A stretch of 54,825 nucleotides of DNA from CAYFJO01 sp964343305 (GTDB lineage: Bacteria > Planctomycetota > Planctomycetia > Pirellulales > Pirellulaceae): positions 1-54,825 of the forward strand of contig CAYFJO010000022.1 of assembly GCA_964343305.1 (NCBI GenBank). The letters are read 5' to 3'. Under the pieces are notes generated by a model. It worked only from the letters and a program-made list of their open reading frames with translations. It was not told where the DNA came from and ran no database searches. A program made the translations under genes and the position numbers. Each line of letters starts with the position of its first letter. Within the stretch, counting starts at the first letter, position 1. Below, piece by piece: positions 16,625-25,350 of the stretch.

Positions 16625-16728
16625 AAAAGTTTCCGCATCACCAGTTTTTCGATTGACCAACGCGTTTCTTCAAAGACGAACCCAGTCTTCCTGCAAAACT
16701 TCCAACTCCTTTTAAGGAAACGTAGCTC

Positions 16729-19608
16729 ATGCTTCGATGCAATCTTTGTTTCACTTTCTTGACTTGCTTGCTAGTTCACCCGGGGTTAGGCGACGAATCG
16801 TCGAGTCAAATCACACAAAGAGTGACCTATCGTGGCTTTGCCTGCTATCCGCACGTGGGTGGCGAACCTTTTCACACGGTCAAGGCTGGTCAAAGAATCA
16901 GAGTTCATGGTTATGGCGACGTCACTTGGCCGGCGGTCGTGAGACAATCGAAGGCCGTGATTACGCTCGATCCCGAAAAGGACGAAGCCACAGGTTCGGT
17001 CGAACTGAAAGTTGAAATCGACGCTTCGTACAAGGACGGCGATGACACGTTCAAATGGAAAGAAACCGTGAGCATCAAACAATACGATTTCGGCGCTGCT
17101 GGACGAATTAAGGGGAAGCGGTTTAGCTTCGAACGCGGCGGCGCGCGGTATACGAATGTTGGCGTCTCGTTTGTACATCAACGAATTCACACTCTTGAAG
17201 GCAATCCTCACCGAAGTGCCGTTGCGAGGAAAGAGAATCCGTTCAAAGTCCTAATTGATTACGACGACGAAAAAGATCGAGGCAAGACCGCGCGCCCGGA
17301 GAATCACGACGTGCGCATTTACGAAAAGAACGAGCATCAGGATGCGTTCGTAACGCTGGCGGGACGTGTCATTGCTATGGAAGGCAAGGTCGAAAAGCTA
17401 CAGGGTGCGTACGCCGTCCTTAGCGCCGGAACGCTACCTAAATCGGGATCGGATTTAGCAACCAATAATCCCACTGCCACTCCGGCCGATGAGCCAGAAT
17501 CGACGGACAAGTCTGAGGAATATAAAAAATACTCAGCCGAGATTGTCGCCGTTCGATATTCTGAACAACAGCGGGAAGACACCGGTGCTTGGGCTAAAGA
17601 AGGAAGCCTAAAGGGTAAAAGGTTGTTCCTTCGGCCAGGAATGAAACTAAGCGGCGAGGCGGGAATTGTGCTTGGGCGCACTACCATCGTGCTGAGGATT
17701 CGCCTAAACGATCAACAATCCGTAAACGTGACCGTCTCGCCAGGCTCACTAACAGGGCCCGCGAATCGTCCCTTTCCGGATTTTGCAGTATTTCATCTAG
17801 GAGAGTTTGTCAAGAATGTCACGGAACTCGGCGCAGAAGAGATGATGTCGACCTCGTTGTTGGGTGGCTCAGTCGTGGTTGAAACTGCGGATGGGCCTGG
17901 TCTTAAAGATGAGTTGGTCAAGCGTGCTTTCCGTGTTTCCACGCCACTCATTGAGGTCTGGAATCTAGAGACGCTTTACCGTGTGCATCATGATGACAAG
18001 ACCAAACAATCCACCGTCCAGGTCGATCGCGGCGAAGTTTCAATTCGGCCAAAGAAAAAGGGTGCAAGGCCGTTTGTTTTGAAGGCGGGAGAACAAGTTA
18101 CGGTTGCGGAAGACGGCGTCGGTAGAATCGAAGATTATCGACCGCGTCCTGCGCCGCAAGTTGCTTCATCTGAGCTTGTGTCTACGTGGAACAACGAAGA
18201 CTTACCCGTCGGAATCAGCGTTTCCAAAGGACTCAAGGTTCGTGGTTGGACCACGGTGCGCCGGATCACTCGGAACAAGATCGAGGATGGCTGGAACATT
18301 TCCAACGCGCGGATCAGCGGCGACGGGTCGCGAATTGTGTTCGCGTCCAACAAGGGTACTTACGTTGTCGCGGCGGATGGCAATTCGGCACCCGTGCAGG
18401 TCGGCGCGGCGGCACATGTCGATGGCGGTCAAGTCAGCATCTCGGACGATGGCAAAGTGATTGCCTGGAAAGATACCGATGGATTGTTTGTCAGCAACAG
18501 TGACGGTAGCGGCCGCAGGTTGCTTGATGACAAAACAAGGTGGAAGAAGGTCCAATTGACAGCGGATGGTCGTCGATTGTTTTTGTGTGAACTGTATGGT
18601 CAGTCCATCACGGCGATGAATATCAACGGTTCAAACCGTCAGTCGCTGGTAACCGTCGAGCAAATTCAAAAAACCGTTGGACTCACTGGCAACCGCAACT
18701 TTTTTAGCGTTCAGGGTATGGACGTTTCCGCCGATGGTTCGCGAATCGTGTTCCATGCGGGCAATGATCTCTTCACTTGGACGACTGGTGCGGGAATACG
18801 CCGCTTGACGACATATCACGGCAGCAGAGAGACGCACGGTGTTTCCGCCGTCGCGATCAGCGGCGACGGGAGCCGGTGCTGTTATACCGAGTATCTGACC
18901 ACGGGCGCTCAACTCCCGCGCGTGATTCAATTCACAGGTCAGCCGATCGTATCTTTTCCCGAAGTGGGCCACGCGGAATTGCAAATGTCTCAGGATGGCC
19001 GCTTTTTCTTTGCGAGTAATGTTGGCTGGGCGCAGCGATACGATGTTGAGGCAAAACATTACAACGCGCCGCTGAGCTTTTCCAACTACCATTGGCCAAC
19101 GTTTCGCGCGGCACGCACGTCGTTCAGCCGCGATGGTCGGCGAGCGTGTTTTTTCGTTCCCGACTGGGGTGGCAAACGAATCACGGAAGCTCCCATTACG
19201 CCGCAAATCACGGTGATGGATTTCAATCCAACAACGCTCGACGGCGTGCCCCACCTGGAACAAATCGATATCCAAGACCGCGTCCTGCCCGCCGAAAAGA
19301 GGAAATCGACCACCGCAAGCGTCAAGGCAACCGGCGACGAAATCCAATTTACTGCTTTTTTGCCAATCCGTCCCGGCACGGATCAACTCAAGTACAAGAC
19401 GTTTGGCCTACACGCGCTAAGTGATGACGGCAAGACTCTGGGCGACGAAACAGCAAAAGACGCCCAGTTTACATCCAGCCACTTCGACATATTCCTGCTT
19501 AACGCCAACGCGCCCTGCGACCCTGGCCCGCTAACACTGCGCGTCTTTGCCTTTGACAAGAACGACCACATGCTGTCGGTCGAGGTGGATGGTGTCGGCA
19601 TTCGATAG
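16729..19608 (+). CDS. Secreted FecR-domain / beta-propeller protein
   Basis: 959 residues with a signal peptide (MLRCNLCFTFLTCLLVHPGL) and an AAGGAAACG ribosome-binding site. Residues about 25-240 and 265-395 form beta-rich segments of unknown type. A FecR-like domain lies near 400-462 (YRVHHDDKT, VDRGEVSIR, FVLKAGEQVTVAEDG). From about 510 to 840 there are TolB/WD40-like propeller blades, each with a motif such as ISGDGSRIVFAS, ISDDGKVIAWK, LTADGRRLFL or VSADGSRIVFHA. The C-terminal 100 residues resemble a beta-sandwich. It would act outside the cytoplasmic membrane as a binding or scaffold protein. Its position between two cytoplasmic CHAT genes, all on one strand, is odd. It may be an independent gene or a surface sensor of the locus. 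Confidence 0.8.
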   Translation: MLRCNLCFTFLTCLLVHPGLGDESSSQITQRVTYRGFACYPHVGGEPFHTVKAGQRIRVHGYGDVTWPAVVRQSKAVITLDPEKDEATGSVELKVEIDASYKDGDDTFKWKETVSIKQYDFGAAGRIKGKRFSFERGGARYTNVGVSFVHQRIHTLEGNPHRSAVARKENPFKVLIDYDDEKDRGKTARPENHDVRIYEKNEHQDAFVTLAGRVIAMEGKVEKLQGAYAVLSAGTLPKSGSDLATNNPTATPADEPESTDKSEEYKKYSAEIVAVRYSEQQREDTGAWAKEGSLKGKRLFLRPGMKLSGEAGIVLGRTTIVLRIRLNDQQSVNVTVSPGSLTGPANRPFPDFAVFHLGEFVKNVTELGAEEMMSTSLLGGSVVVETADGPGLKDELVKRAFRVSTPLIEVWNLETLYRVHHDDKTKQSTVQVDRGEVSIRPKKKGARPFVLKAGEQVTVAEDGVGRIEDYRPRPAPQVASSELVSTWNNEDLPVGISVSKGLKVRGWTTVRRITRNKIEDGWNISNARISGDGSRIVFASNKGTYVVAADGNSAPVQVGAAAHVDGGQVSISDDGKVIAWKDTDGLFVSNSDGSGRRLLDDKTRWKKVQLTADGRRLFLCELYGQSITAMNINGSNRQSLVTVEQIQKTVGLTGNRNFFSVQGMDVSADGSRIVFHAGNDLFTWTTGAGIRRLTTYHGSRETHGVSAVAISGDGSRCCYTEYLTTGAQLPRVIQFTGQPIVSFPEVGHAELQMSQDGRFFFASNVGWAQRYDVEAKHYNAPLSFSNYHWPTFRAARTSFSRDGRRACFFVPDWGGKRITEAPITPQITVMDFNPTTLDGVPHLEQIDIQDRVLPAEKRKSTTASVKATGDEIQFTAFLPIRPGTDQLKYKTFGLHALSDDGKTLGDETAKDAQFTSSHFDIFLLNANAPCDPGPLTLRVFAFDKNDHMLSVEVDGVGIR

Positions 19609-19647
19609 TTAGGGGGTTCGCGTTTTTGGCGTGTGAGGAATTCTGCG

Positions 19648-21276
19648 ATGTCAAGCATTACCTATCACGACTTCAAACTCGAAGTGACGGCGATCAACGA
19701 AGAGGATTATCGGGTGCGTGTCCAGCCGCCCGCGGGTCCGGCCGAGAGCGTCATGTGTTTGCCACTGGGTGCGGGAGCCATTCAATCGTTCTTGCGAGAA
19801 TGGGAACAGCAGGCACGCACTCGCAAGCATGCCGCAAGAGAGAAGACACGAAAAACGTTGCATCCCGATGAAGCAAAGGCACTCGATTTTGGAACCAAGT
19901 TGTTCGACGCGCTGTTTCACGGAAACGTGGAAAAGTGTTACCGGCGGATGTTGCAAAAGCCGAAGGATGAAGGGCTGCGGGTGATGCTGCACCTAAAGGC
20001 TCCCAATCTAGCGGCGTTGCCTTGGGAGTACATGTACGACGCCAAGTTGGACAGCTACCTGTTTACATCAAGATACCAACCGCTCGTGCGGCACATGCTC
20101 GACCTGCGACAATCGGCTCCATTGAAAATTGATTTGCCACTCAGAATCCTGGGAATGGTCTCGTGTCCAGAAGGCAAAGTCCCGTTGGACGTCGAAGCTG
20201 AAAAGGCACTCGTCCGGAAAGCACTCGGAGATTTGGAAGAAAAGGACGTTGTAAAACTAACCTGGACTGACGACGCCACGTTGGACACGCTGCAGGACTA
20301 CTTGGAACAACCGTGGCACGTGTTTCATTTCATCGGACATGGTGAATTTCGCGCAAAAAAGGGTGAAGGGCAACTGGTGTTTGAAGACAAATCTCGTCGG
20401 TCAGATCCTCGTGGTGCAGATGAATTCGGCCCATTGTTGCACGATTGCCGCCCGTTGCGTTTGGTCGTTTTGAATGCTTGTGAAGGTGCCCGTGGCAGTC
20501 TGGACGACATCAACTCGTCGGTGGCCGCGGCGCTCACGCGGCAGAGTATCCCAGCAACGGTGGCGATGCAGTTCACGATCACGGACGATGCCGCGATGGT
20601 CTTTGCCGGGCGATTCTATCGAGCGATCGCTAGTGGATTTAGCATCGAGGCGGCGGTCGGCGAAGCGCGCAAGGCGATGCGCATCCAACATCCCTTGGAA
20701 TGGGGAACACCAGCTCTCTATATGAGTTACACAGACGGTGTGCTCTTTGAACCAAGCGGCGGAAAGCCTGTCGAACCGATCGTTGAAGAAGAACCTCCCC
20801 AGGAGGATCCCGCACCCCGGCCACGGCCCGCACAACCAACCAAATCACATTTAGCGCGTGAAATCGGACCGGAGTCGGAAGTCTTGTGCTCGCTTTGTTC
20901 CGTCAGTTTGTCGCTGAAGAATCTTGCGTCCCATTGGCGAATGACTCATCCAAACGCTGACAAATATCAGCGTGAATTGATTGAGAGTTTCGCGAATTCG
21001 TATCCCTCGGACACCCGAGTGGCATGTCCAATCTGCAAGGAGTTCGTCAAAGCAAAAAACTTAGTTTCGCATTGGGACAAACTGCACCAACCAAAGTCAT
21101 CCACGCCGAAGCCCAAATGCCCACACTGCGGTCAATCTAAGTGCGTTGGAATGAAATTCTGTATCAAGACGGGACATCCCATGGAAACGGTGGCACAAAC
21201 GCAATGTCCCCACTGCGGAGAAGCCCGATGTATCGGGATGAAATACTGTACTCAAACAGGTAAGCCAATGACCTAG
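19648..21276 (+). CDS. CHAT protease with C2H2-like and zinc-ribbon tail
   Basis: 542 residues from the ATG at 19648 (MSSITYHDFKLEV), with GAGGAA upstream. Residues 1-100 form the beta-rich N-terminal unit shared by all three CHAT proteins here. The CHAT peptidase occupies about 100-380, with HFIGHGEFR (His231) and LNACEGARG (Cys278). A proline-rich linker (about 385-405) leads to two C2H2-like fingers: CSLCSVSLSLKNLASHW ending in a His, and CPICKEFVKAKNLVSHW. Two short cysteine knuckles follow, CPHCGQSKCVGMKFC and CPHCGEARCIGMKYC, each ending in TGxPM. The tail could bind nucleic acid or protein substrates. The last four bases overlap the end of a convergent zinc-ribbon gene. Confidence 0.88.
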   Translation: MSSITYHDFKLEVTAINEEDYRVRVQPPAGPAESVMCLPLGAGAIQSFLREWEQQARTRKHAAREKTRKTLHPDEAKALDFGTKLFDALFHGNVEKCYRRMLQKPKDEGLRVMLHLKAPNLAALPWEYMYDAKLDSYLFTSRYQPLVRHMLDLRQSAPLKIDLPLRILGMVSCPEGKVPLDVEAEKALVRKALGDLEEKDVVKLTWTDDATLDTLQDYLEQPWHVFHFIGHGEFRAKKGEGQLVFEDKSRRSDPRGADEFGPLLHDCRPLRLVVLNACEGARGSLDDINSSVAAALTRQSIPATVAMQFTITDDAAMVFAGRFYRAIASGFSIEAAVGEARKAMRIQHPLEWGTPALYMSYTDGVLFEPSGGKPVEPIVEEEPPQEDPAPRPRPAQPTKSHLAREIGPESEVLCSLCSVSLSLKNLASHWRMTHPNADKYQRELIESFANSYPSDTRVACPICKEFVKAKNLVSHWDKLHQPKSSTPKPKCPHCGQSKCVGMKFCIKTGHPMETVAQTQCPHCGEARCIGMKYCTQTGKPMT

Positions 21277-21599
21277 TTCCCGCCGCCGGTATGCCCGCCA
21301 ATCCATCCGCCCAGCAGACAGATAGGAATAATCAGAATGCTAATCCATCCCGGAAATTCTTGGCCGCTATTCTGCAAAATCGCCCCAACAACACCACATG
21401 CAACGAAAGCAAGCCCCATACCTACGGCAGCGCCAGTTTCACTGAATCCCGTTTTATCTCCAGTGCTGTTTGTATCCGGCGACGATGGGCTGCGACTGGA
21501 TTGTGACGATTGGGAACGATTCACTGGCGTACCGCAATGGCCACAGAACTGATCACTTTGACCCACAGGTTTTCGGCAGTTGGCGTTTTCACACTTCAT
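21273..21599 (-). CDS. Zinc-ribbon membrane protein
   Basis: 108 residues. The N-terminal ribbon reads MKCENANCRKPVGQ then FCGHCGTPV, with CxxxxC and CxxC as zinc ligands. A Ser/Pro/Asn-rich linker follows, then two hydrophobic segments (VGMGLAFVACGVVGAIL and WISILIIPICLLGGWIGG), so it is probably an inner-membrane protein with the ribbon in the cytoplasm. It is a paralog of the divergent gene at 21776 (MKCPNPNCRKNV, FCGHCGT). Its end overlaps the CHAT gene end by four bases, tail to tail. I infer a regulatory or anchoring role in the locus, without direct evidence. Confidence 0.75.
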   Translation of the reverse strand: MKCENANCRKPVGQSDQFCGHCGTPVNRSQSSQSSRSPSSPDTNSTGDKTGFSETGAAVGMGLAFVACGVVGAILQNSGQEFPGWISILIIPICLLGGWIGGHTGGGN

Positions 21600-21775
21600 T
21601 TCGTAAAGAATCTAACTCACAACGGCGCAATGGGCAGCCTTTTGCAAAACCAGCCGAGTTTCGCCGCCACCGTTATTGAGCATAAAATGGTTTTGTGTAC
21701 GTTGTCAACGAATCCGGATAATTCCACTTAAGTTTGCCTTCGCATGCACATGAGTGTGCACGGTAGGTAGCGGTC

Positions 21776-22381
21776 ATGAAGTGTCCAAATCCGAATTGCC
21801 GAAAGAACGTCTCAGCCCAGGACGCCTTTTGCGGCCATTGCGGCACGAAGATTGAGCAAGCGCGGCCGGACACGACGAGATCAAGCGGCGTGACCACGAG
21901 CGTTGGCACATCAGGCGCAGGTAACTCTGCTGGCGTCGTTACAGCAGTCGGCGTGGTCTTGTTTATTGTCGGCGCAGTTTATGTGGGTGTCGTGTCTCAA
22001 AAGAATGCACTTGAATCGGCAATCCAGGAAATCAAAGAGAAATACCCCCGTCCCAACAGCGCGGACCTGCAGCGGCTCCATCAACTGGCTGTCGAAGCGG
22101 AAAGAAATGGCTTGCGCGATTATTCTGGACCAACTGCGAGCCTCTCTCCCGGAGCACGCATCCCGGTCAACAGCATTGACTATGCATGGTCGCTGGCAAG
22201 CACGATGGCTGGCAAGCACGATGATATGGCTGAATTGAAAAGGAATGATCCCAATCGGGACGTTGGCTACTATCCGACCGAGTATCAGGAGAGCAAGTCG
22301 AGACTCTCAGATTTGCTTAGAACGCATGCACAGAGTTGGCCAACACAAGCAAGGTCGATTGTCCAGTCCTGGGCGGAATAA
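21776..22381 (+). CDS. Zinc-ribbon, single-membrane-span protein
   Basis: 201 residues: an N-terminal zinc ribbon (MKCPNPNCRKNVSAQD, FCGHCGTKI) and a Ser/Thr/Gly linker, followed by one hydrophobic helix near residues 55-75 (GVVTAVGVVLFIVGAVYVGV). A helical, charged C-terminal half (residues 80-201) contains YYPTEYQESKSRLSDLL. The topology suggests a cytoplasmic ribbon and an outer helical domain. It is divergent from its paralog, with a shared 176-base promoter region between them. It precedes a short ORF and the Imm50-like gene on the same strand. The family is not known to me. Confidence 0.75.
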   Translation: MKCPNPNCRKNVSAQDAFCGHCGTKIEQARPDTTRSSGVTTSVGTSGAGNSAGVVTAVGVVLFIVGAVYVGVVSQKNALESAIQEIKEKYPRPNSADLQRLHQLAVEAERNGLRDYSGPTASLSPGARIPVNSIDYAWSLASTMAGKHDDMAELKRNDPNRDVGYYPTEYQESKSRLSDLLRTHAQSWPTQARSIVQSWAE

Positions 22382-22411
22382 TCCGCGTCCAAAACAGGAA
22401 CTCGCAATGAA

Positions 22412-22594
22412 ATGTCCAAACTTCAGCAGGCCGAACAAACGGGCGATTCAAATGCCGCCTACATTGCACACCGCGACTACAAAGATGCACGGCAAAAGAT
22501 GACGATGATGGTCGAAGGCAGCCGCGATGGCACCGGCATCGTCGTCAAGTGGCCAGCGGAAGCGTTTGACCTCTTCCGGCCCTGGTTAGAATAG
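22412..22594 (+). CDS. Short ORF, possible paralog remnant
   Basis: 60 residues, beginning MSKLQQAEQTGDSN and ending VKWPAEAFDLFRPWLE, which looks like the tail of a real protein. Five bases before, in another frame, an ATG opens with MKCPN, the same opening as the neighbouring zinc-ribbon protein, and then loses sense. The simplest reading is a decayed third zinc-ribbon paralog with a deletion and frameshift. A genuine small gene cannot be excluded. Confidence 0.4.
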   Translation: MSKLQQAEQTGDSNAAYIAHRDYKDARQKMTMMVEGSRDGTGIVVKWPAEAFDLFRPWLE

Positions 22595-22629
22595 CGGTCA
22601 ACGTTGGTTTAAGAATTCACAATGGCTCA

Positions 22630-23349
22630 ATGAACTGGTACGAACATTGCGAAAACCCGACATGGGTCGATGCCTATTTCAGCACGCCGCCGGATCTCAA
22701 TCCGCTGGTGGTGACTGATTTCGATCTATCCGATTGTTCCCCCTCGCTTCGGGTCACGGTTGAATTGCCAAGTGTCCCAGATAAGATGCACGGCAGGTTC
22801 GACGACTTGGAACATGTAACGGCGTGTTTACAACTATGCTTTTGGAACGTGGCGGAAGTGACGCTGGAAAAGTGGCCAGCAAGCAAAGCGGGCACGCTGG
22901 AGCTTCAACGTGTGTCCGATCAGCGGCTTGACTTCACGTTCACATCCAATGACGGCGGCTTTTCGGGAAACTGCCAGTGGGCAATGGTTGAATCGGTTGA
23001 CGCCTATAAAGCTGATTCGATCAAGAGTGAACCGCCGGCGGGGCGGTTGGTCGCGGCTAATAATACGTGGAACACTTGTCTGATCCTGCTCCACCAGATG
23101 GGATTCGAACTGAAGATCGCCGGACCGCCAAACAAACAAGGCGGAACATCGCGATGCACGTGGAATGCGCTGAAAGACGACACAAAATTGACGGCCTACA
23201 ATCCGATCGAACTACTTGGGCTCGCCACAATCTTCAATCACCACGCTCCCAACACCCACGACGATTATTGGTGGCGCGTTGATGGACCGGCTATACTGGA
23301 CGAACTCGTGAAGAATTGGTCCGACGCTCATTTTGGACCGTTGTCGTAA
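22630..23349 (+). CDS. Imm50-like immunity family protein with extra C-terminal domain
   Basis: 239 residues. The first 120 fit the immunity protein 50 pattern: WVDAYFSTPPDLN, then SPSLRVTVELPSVPDK, a strand-rich stretch with LQLCFWNVAEVTLEKW, and QRLDFTFTSNDGGF. Imm50 proteins neutralise toxins of polymorphic secretion systems and also occur alone in conflict loci. The C-terminal part (about 135-239, with WNTCLILLHQMGFELKIAG and THDDYWWRVDGPAILDEL) is a separate domain I do not recognise. The ORF begins at an ATG with no strong ribosome-binding site. The third CHAT gene starts 33 bases after its stop, so the two are probably co-expressed. The Imm50 call rests on pattern memory. Confidence 0.6.
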   Translation: MNWYEHCENPTWVDAYFSTPPDLNPLVVTDFDLSDCSPSLRVTVELPSVPDKMHGRFDDLEHVTACLQLCFWNVAEVTLEKWPASKAGTLELQRVSDQRLDFTFTSNDGGFSGNCQWAMVESVDAYKADSIKSEPPAGRLVAANNTWNTCLILLHQMGFELKIAGPPNKQGGTSRCTWNALKDDTKLTAYNPIELLGLATIFNHHAPNTHDDYWWRVDGPAILDELVKNWSDAHFGPLS

Positions 23350-23382
23350 AGCATCAAGTGGCTCGACAAGCAGAGCTTGGTC

Positions 23383-25350
23383 ATGGGACAGTACAAATAC
23401 TGCGATTTTCAACTGGAGATCAAGGAAGACGAAATCGAGGGGATTTCGGTTTCGGCCAGGTCCGAAACATCTGGCGAGGCGGAAGCGCGGATTCCGGTCC
23501 CGTTCGATGAACAAGAACGTTTGAAGTACCTCCACGCGGTGGAAAAAGCTCTGCTGCGATCTGGTCGGCAGCAGCGCAGGGTTTTGACTCCCGAAGAGGA
23601 CGCGGTGCAACGGTTTGGGAGTCGCTTGTTTGATTCCATTGTCACGGGACAAATCCGGACACTTTACCAGGAGACATGGGCGACCGCTCATTCTCAACGA
23701 AAAGGTGTCCGCATCAAGCTATGCGTCCCATCGCCACGGCTTGCCACGCTGCCCTGGGAATTCCTCTTTGACGCGCGCGAGGGCGACTACATTTGCCTGT
23801 CGGCACAAACGCCCATTGTTCGCTACGTCAGTTTGCCGCAACCGATTGAGCCGATGCAGATCGAGTTGCCGCTGCGAATTCTAGGAATGACGTCCGACCC
23901 CAAAGACCTCGCCCGCTTGGACATCGCCCGCGAAAAGCAACACATGGAACAGGCAATTAGCGCGCTCCGAGGCAAAGCGGATTTAACATGGATCGACGGC
24001 GCTAGTTGGCGAGAACTACAGCGCTCGATGCGACAAGGTCCGTGGCACGTGTTTCATTTCATCGGCCACGGCGATTTCGATCCGCTGCGCGACGAAGGGG
24101 TCATTTATCTTGAAGACGATTCTGGCTACTCCGCGTCCCTCACGGCAACGAAACTGGCAAGGTTGTTAAACGATCATGCCGAGCTAAGGCTCGTGGTTTT
24201 GAATTCCTGTGAAGGCGCTCATGGCGGCGAGAATGACATTTTTTCTTCGCCAGCCGCGGCGTTGGTGCGTCGCGGAATTCCGGCGGTAGTCGGGATGCAA
24301 TATGAGATCACTGATTCGGCCGCGAAGGAGTTCTCGCGGAGCTTTTACGAGTACCTCGTCCTGACCTATGCCGTAGACACCGCGGTCAGCGAGGCGCGCA
24401 AAGCAATCAGTTTGGCGGCTGAATACAGTTTTGAATGGGCAACACCGGTACTCTATTTGCGGTCAAACGATGGCGTGCTGTTCCGGCCATCCGACGACGT
24501 GAAGACAAGCGAGCCAGCCAAATCCAAACCACCGGTGGAGCCGCCTCCTCCGAAGACCCACATTCAACCGCAAGCAGTACACTGCGCGACGACGCTCACC
24601 CAGGAACAAGCTCAAAAGGGATGTAAACAAACGATTCATTTCGTCCGAAAGGCAGGCTGCGATACTTGTAGTGCCAAGCTCGGCATTCGCGATCCGGAGT
24701 GCAGACGGTGTGGTGGCGACGGTTTGATTGAGGAGAAGCGGCGTGTTACTGTGACGATTCCTGCAGGCGTCAAAGATGGACAGGAGTTTCGGTTGCGTGG
24801 TCACGGAAGTGTCTCCACGCCCAACGGGATTGCGGACGACGTCATGGTTGAGGTTCACATAGAACCCAAGATAGTCGATGAAATTCCTTCTATCGTCGTC
24901 ACGGCTCGTCAACCAACCGGCGAATTCTCGGCAGGTATTTCGCCCGTCAATATGGTGTTAGTGGAGCCAGAGAACGATCGCGCGTTTTGGATTCAGAGAC
25001 AGTTGCGGACTGGCGAGGTTTTACCGCGACGGAAAGATCCGTATCCGGTTCCTGTGGATGATGAATCCGCGTCGTTTGATCAGTGGATCGAGAAGCACGG
25101 TGTGCCGCCCAACCGGGATCGTGCGCGACAGTTGCTCGCCGCCTTCGGCTTGCGATTGCCCACCGCCTCACAAATCGAGAACGCGATTGCGAATCAACTC
25201 CATACGTCTTTGCCGGCACCAATCTTCCTTCGTGAGGAACGGCATCGCCTGTACTTGCCGGAGAGAAAGGTTGGTTACGCCGAATTATCCAGAGACCCCC
25301 TCCGCAATCAAAACCAACGATCGATCGTGGGCGTTAAGGATGTCGACTAA
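23383..25350 (+). CDS. CHAT protease fused to DnaJ C-terminal substrate-binding domain
   Basis: 655 residues from the ATG at 23383; a TTG two codons earlier is also in frame. Residues 1-100 are the shared N-terminal unit and about 105-370 the CHAT peptidase, with HFIGHGDFD (His229) and LNSCEGAHG (Cys276). A proline-rich linker (375-398) leads to a DnaJ C-terminal-like segment (about 400-497). It contains TLTQEQAQKGCKQTIHF, CDTC (426-429), CRRCGGDG (440-446), TVTIPAGVKDGQEFRLRG and DDVMVEVHIEPK. Only two of the four CxxC motifs of DnaJ remain, enough for one zinc site. There is no J-domain. The last 150 residues include GLRLPTASQIENA, weakly like a formylglycine-generating-enzyme fold. I infer a protease that captures unfolded or chaperone-type substrates. 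Confidence 0.9.
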   Translation: MGQYKYCDFQLEIKEDEIEGISVSARSETSGEAEARIPVPFDEQERLKYLHAVEKALLRSGRQQRRVLTPEEDAVQRFGSRLFDSIVTGQIRTLYQETWATAHSQRKGVRIKLCVPSPRLATLPWEFLFDAREGDYICLSAQTPIVRYVSLPQPIEPMQIELPLRILGMTSDPKDLARLDIAREKQHMEQAISALRGKADLTWIDGASWRELQRSMRQGPWHVFHFIGHGDFDPLRDEGVIYLEDDSGYSASLTATKLARLLNDHAELRLVVLNSCEGAHGGENDIFSSPAAALVRRGIPAVVGMQYEITDSAAKEFSRSFYEYLVLTYAVDTAVSEARKAISLAAEYSFEWATPVLYLRSNDGVLFRPSDDVKTSEPAKSKPPVEPPPPKTHIQPQAVHCATTLTQEQAQKGCKQTIHFVRKAGCDTCSAKLGIRDPECRRCGGDGLIEEKRRVTVTIPAGVKDGQEFRLRGHGSVSTPNGIADDVMVEVHIEPKIVDEIPSIVVTARQPTGEFSAGISPVNMVLVEPENDRAFWIQRQLRTGEVLPRRKDPYPVPVDDESASFDQWIEKHGVPPNRDRARQLLAAFGLRLPTASQIENAIANQLHTSLPAPIFLREERHRLYLPERKVGYAELSRDPLRNQNQRSIVGVKDVD

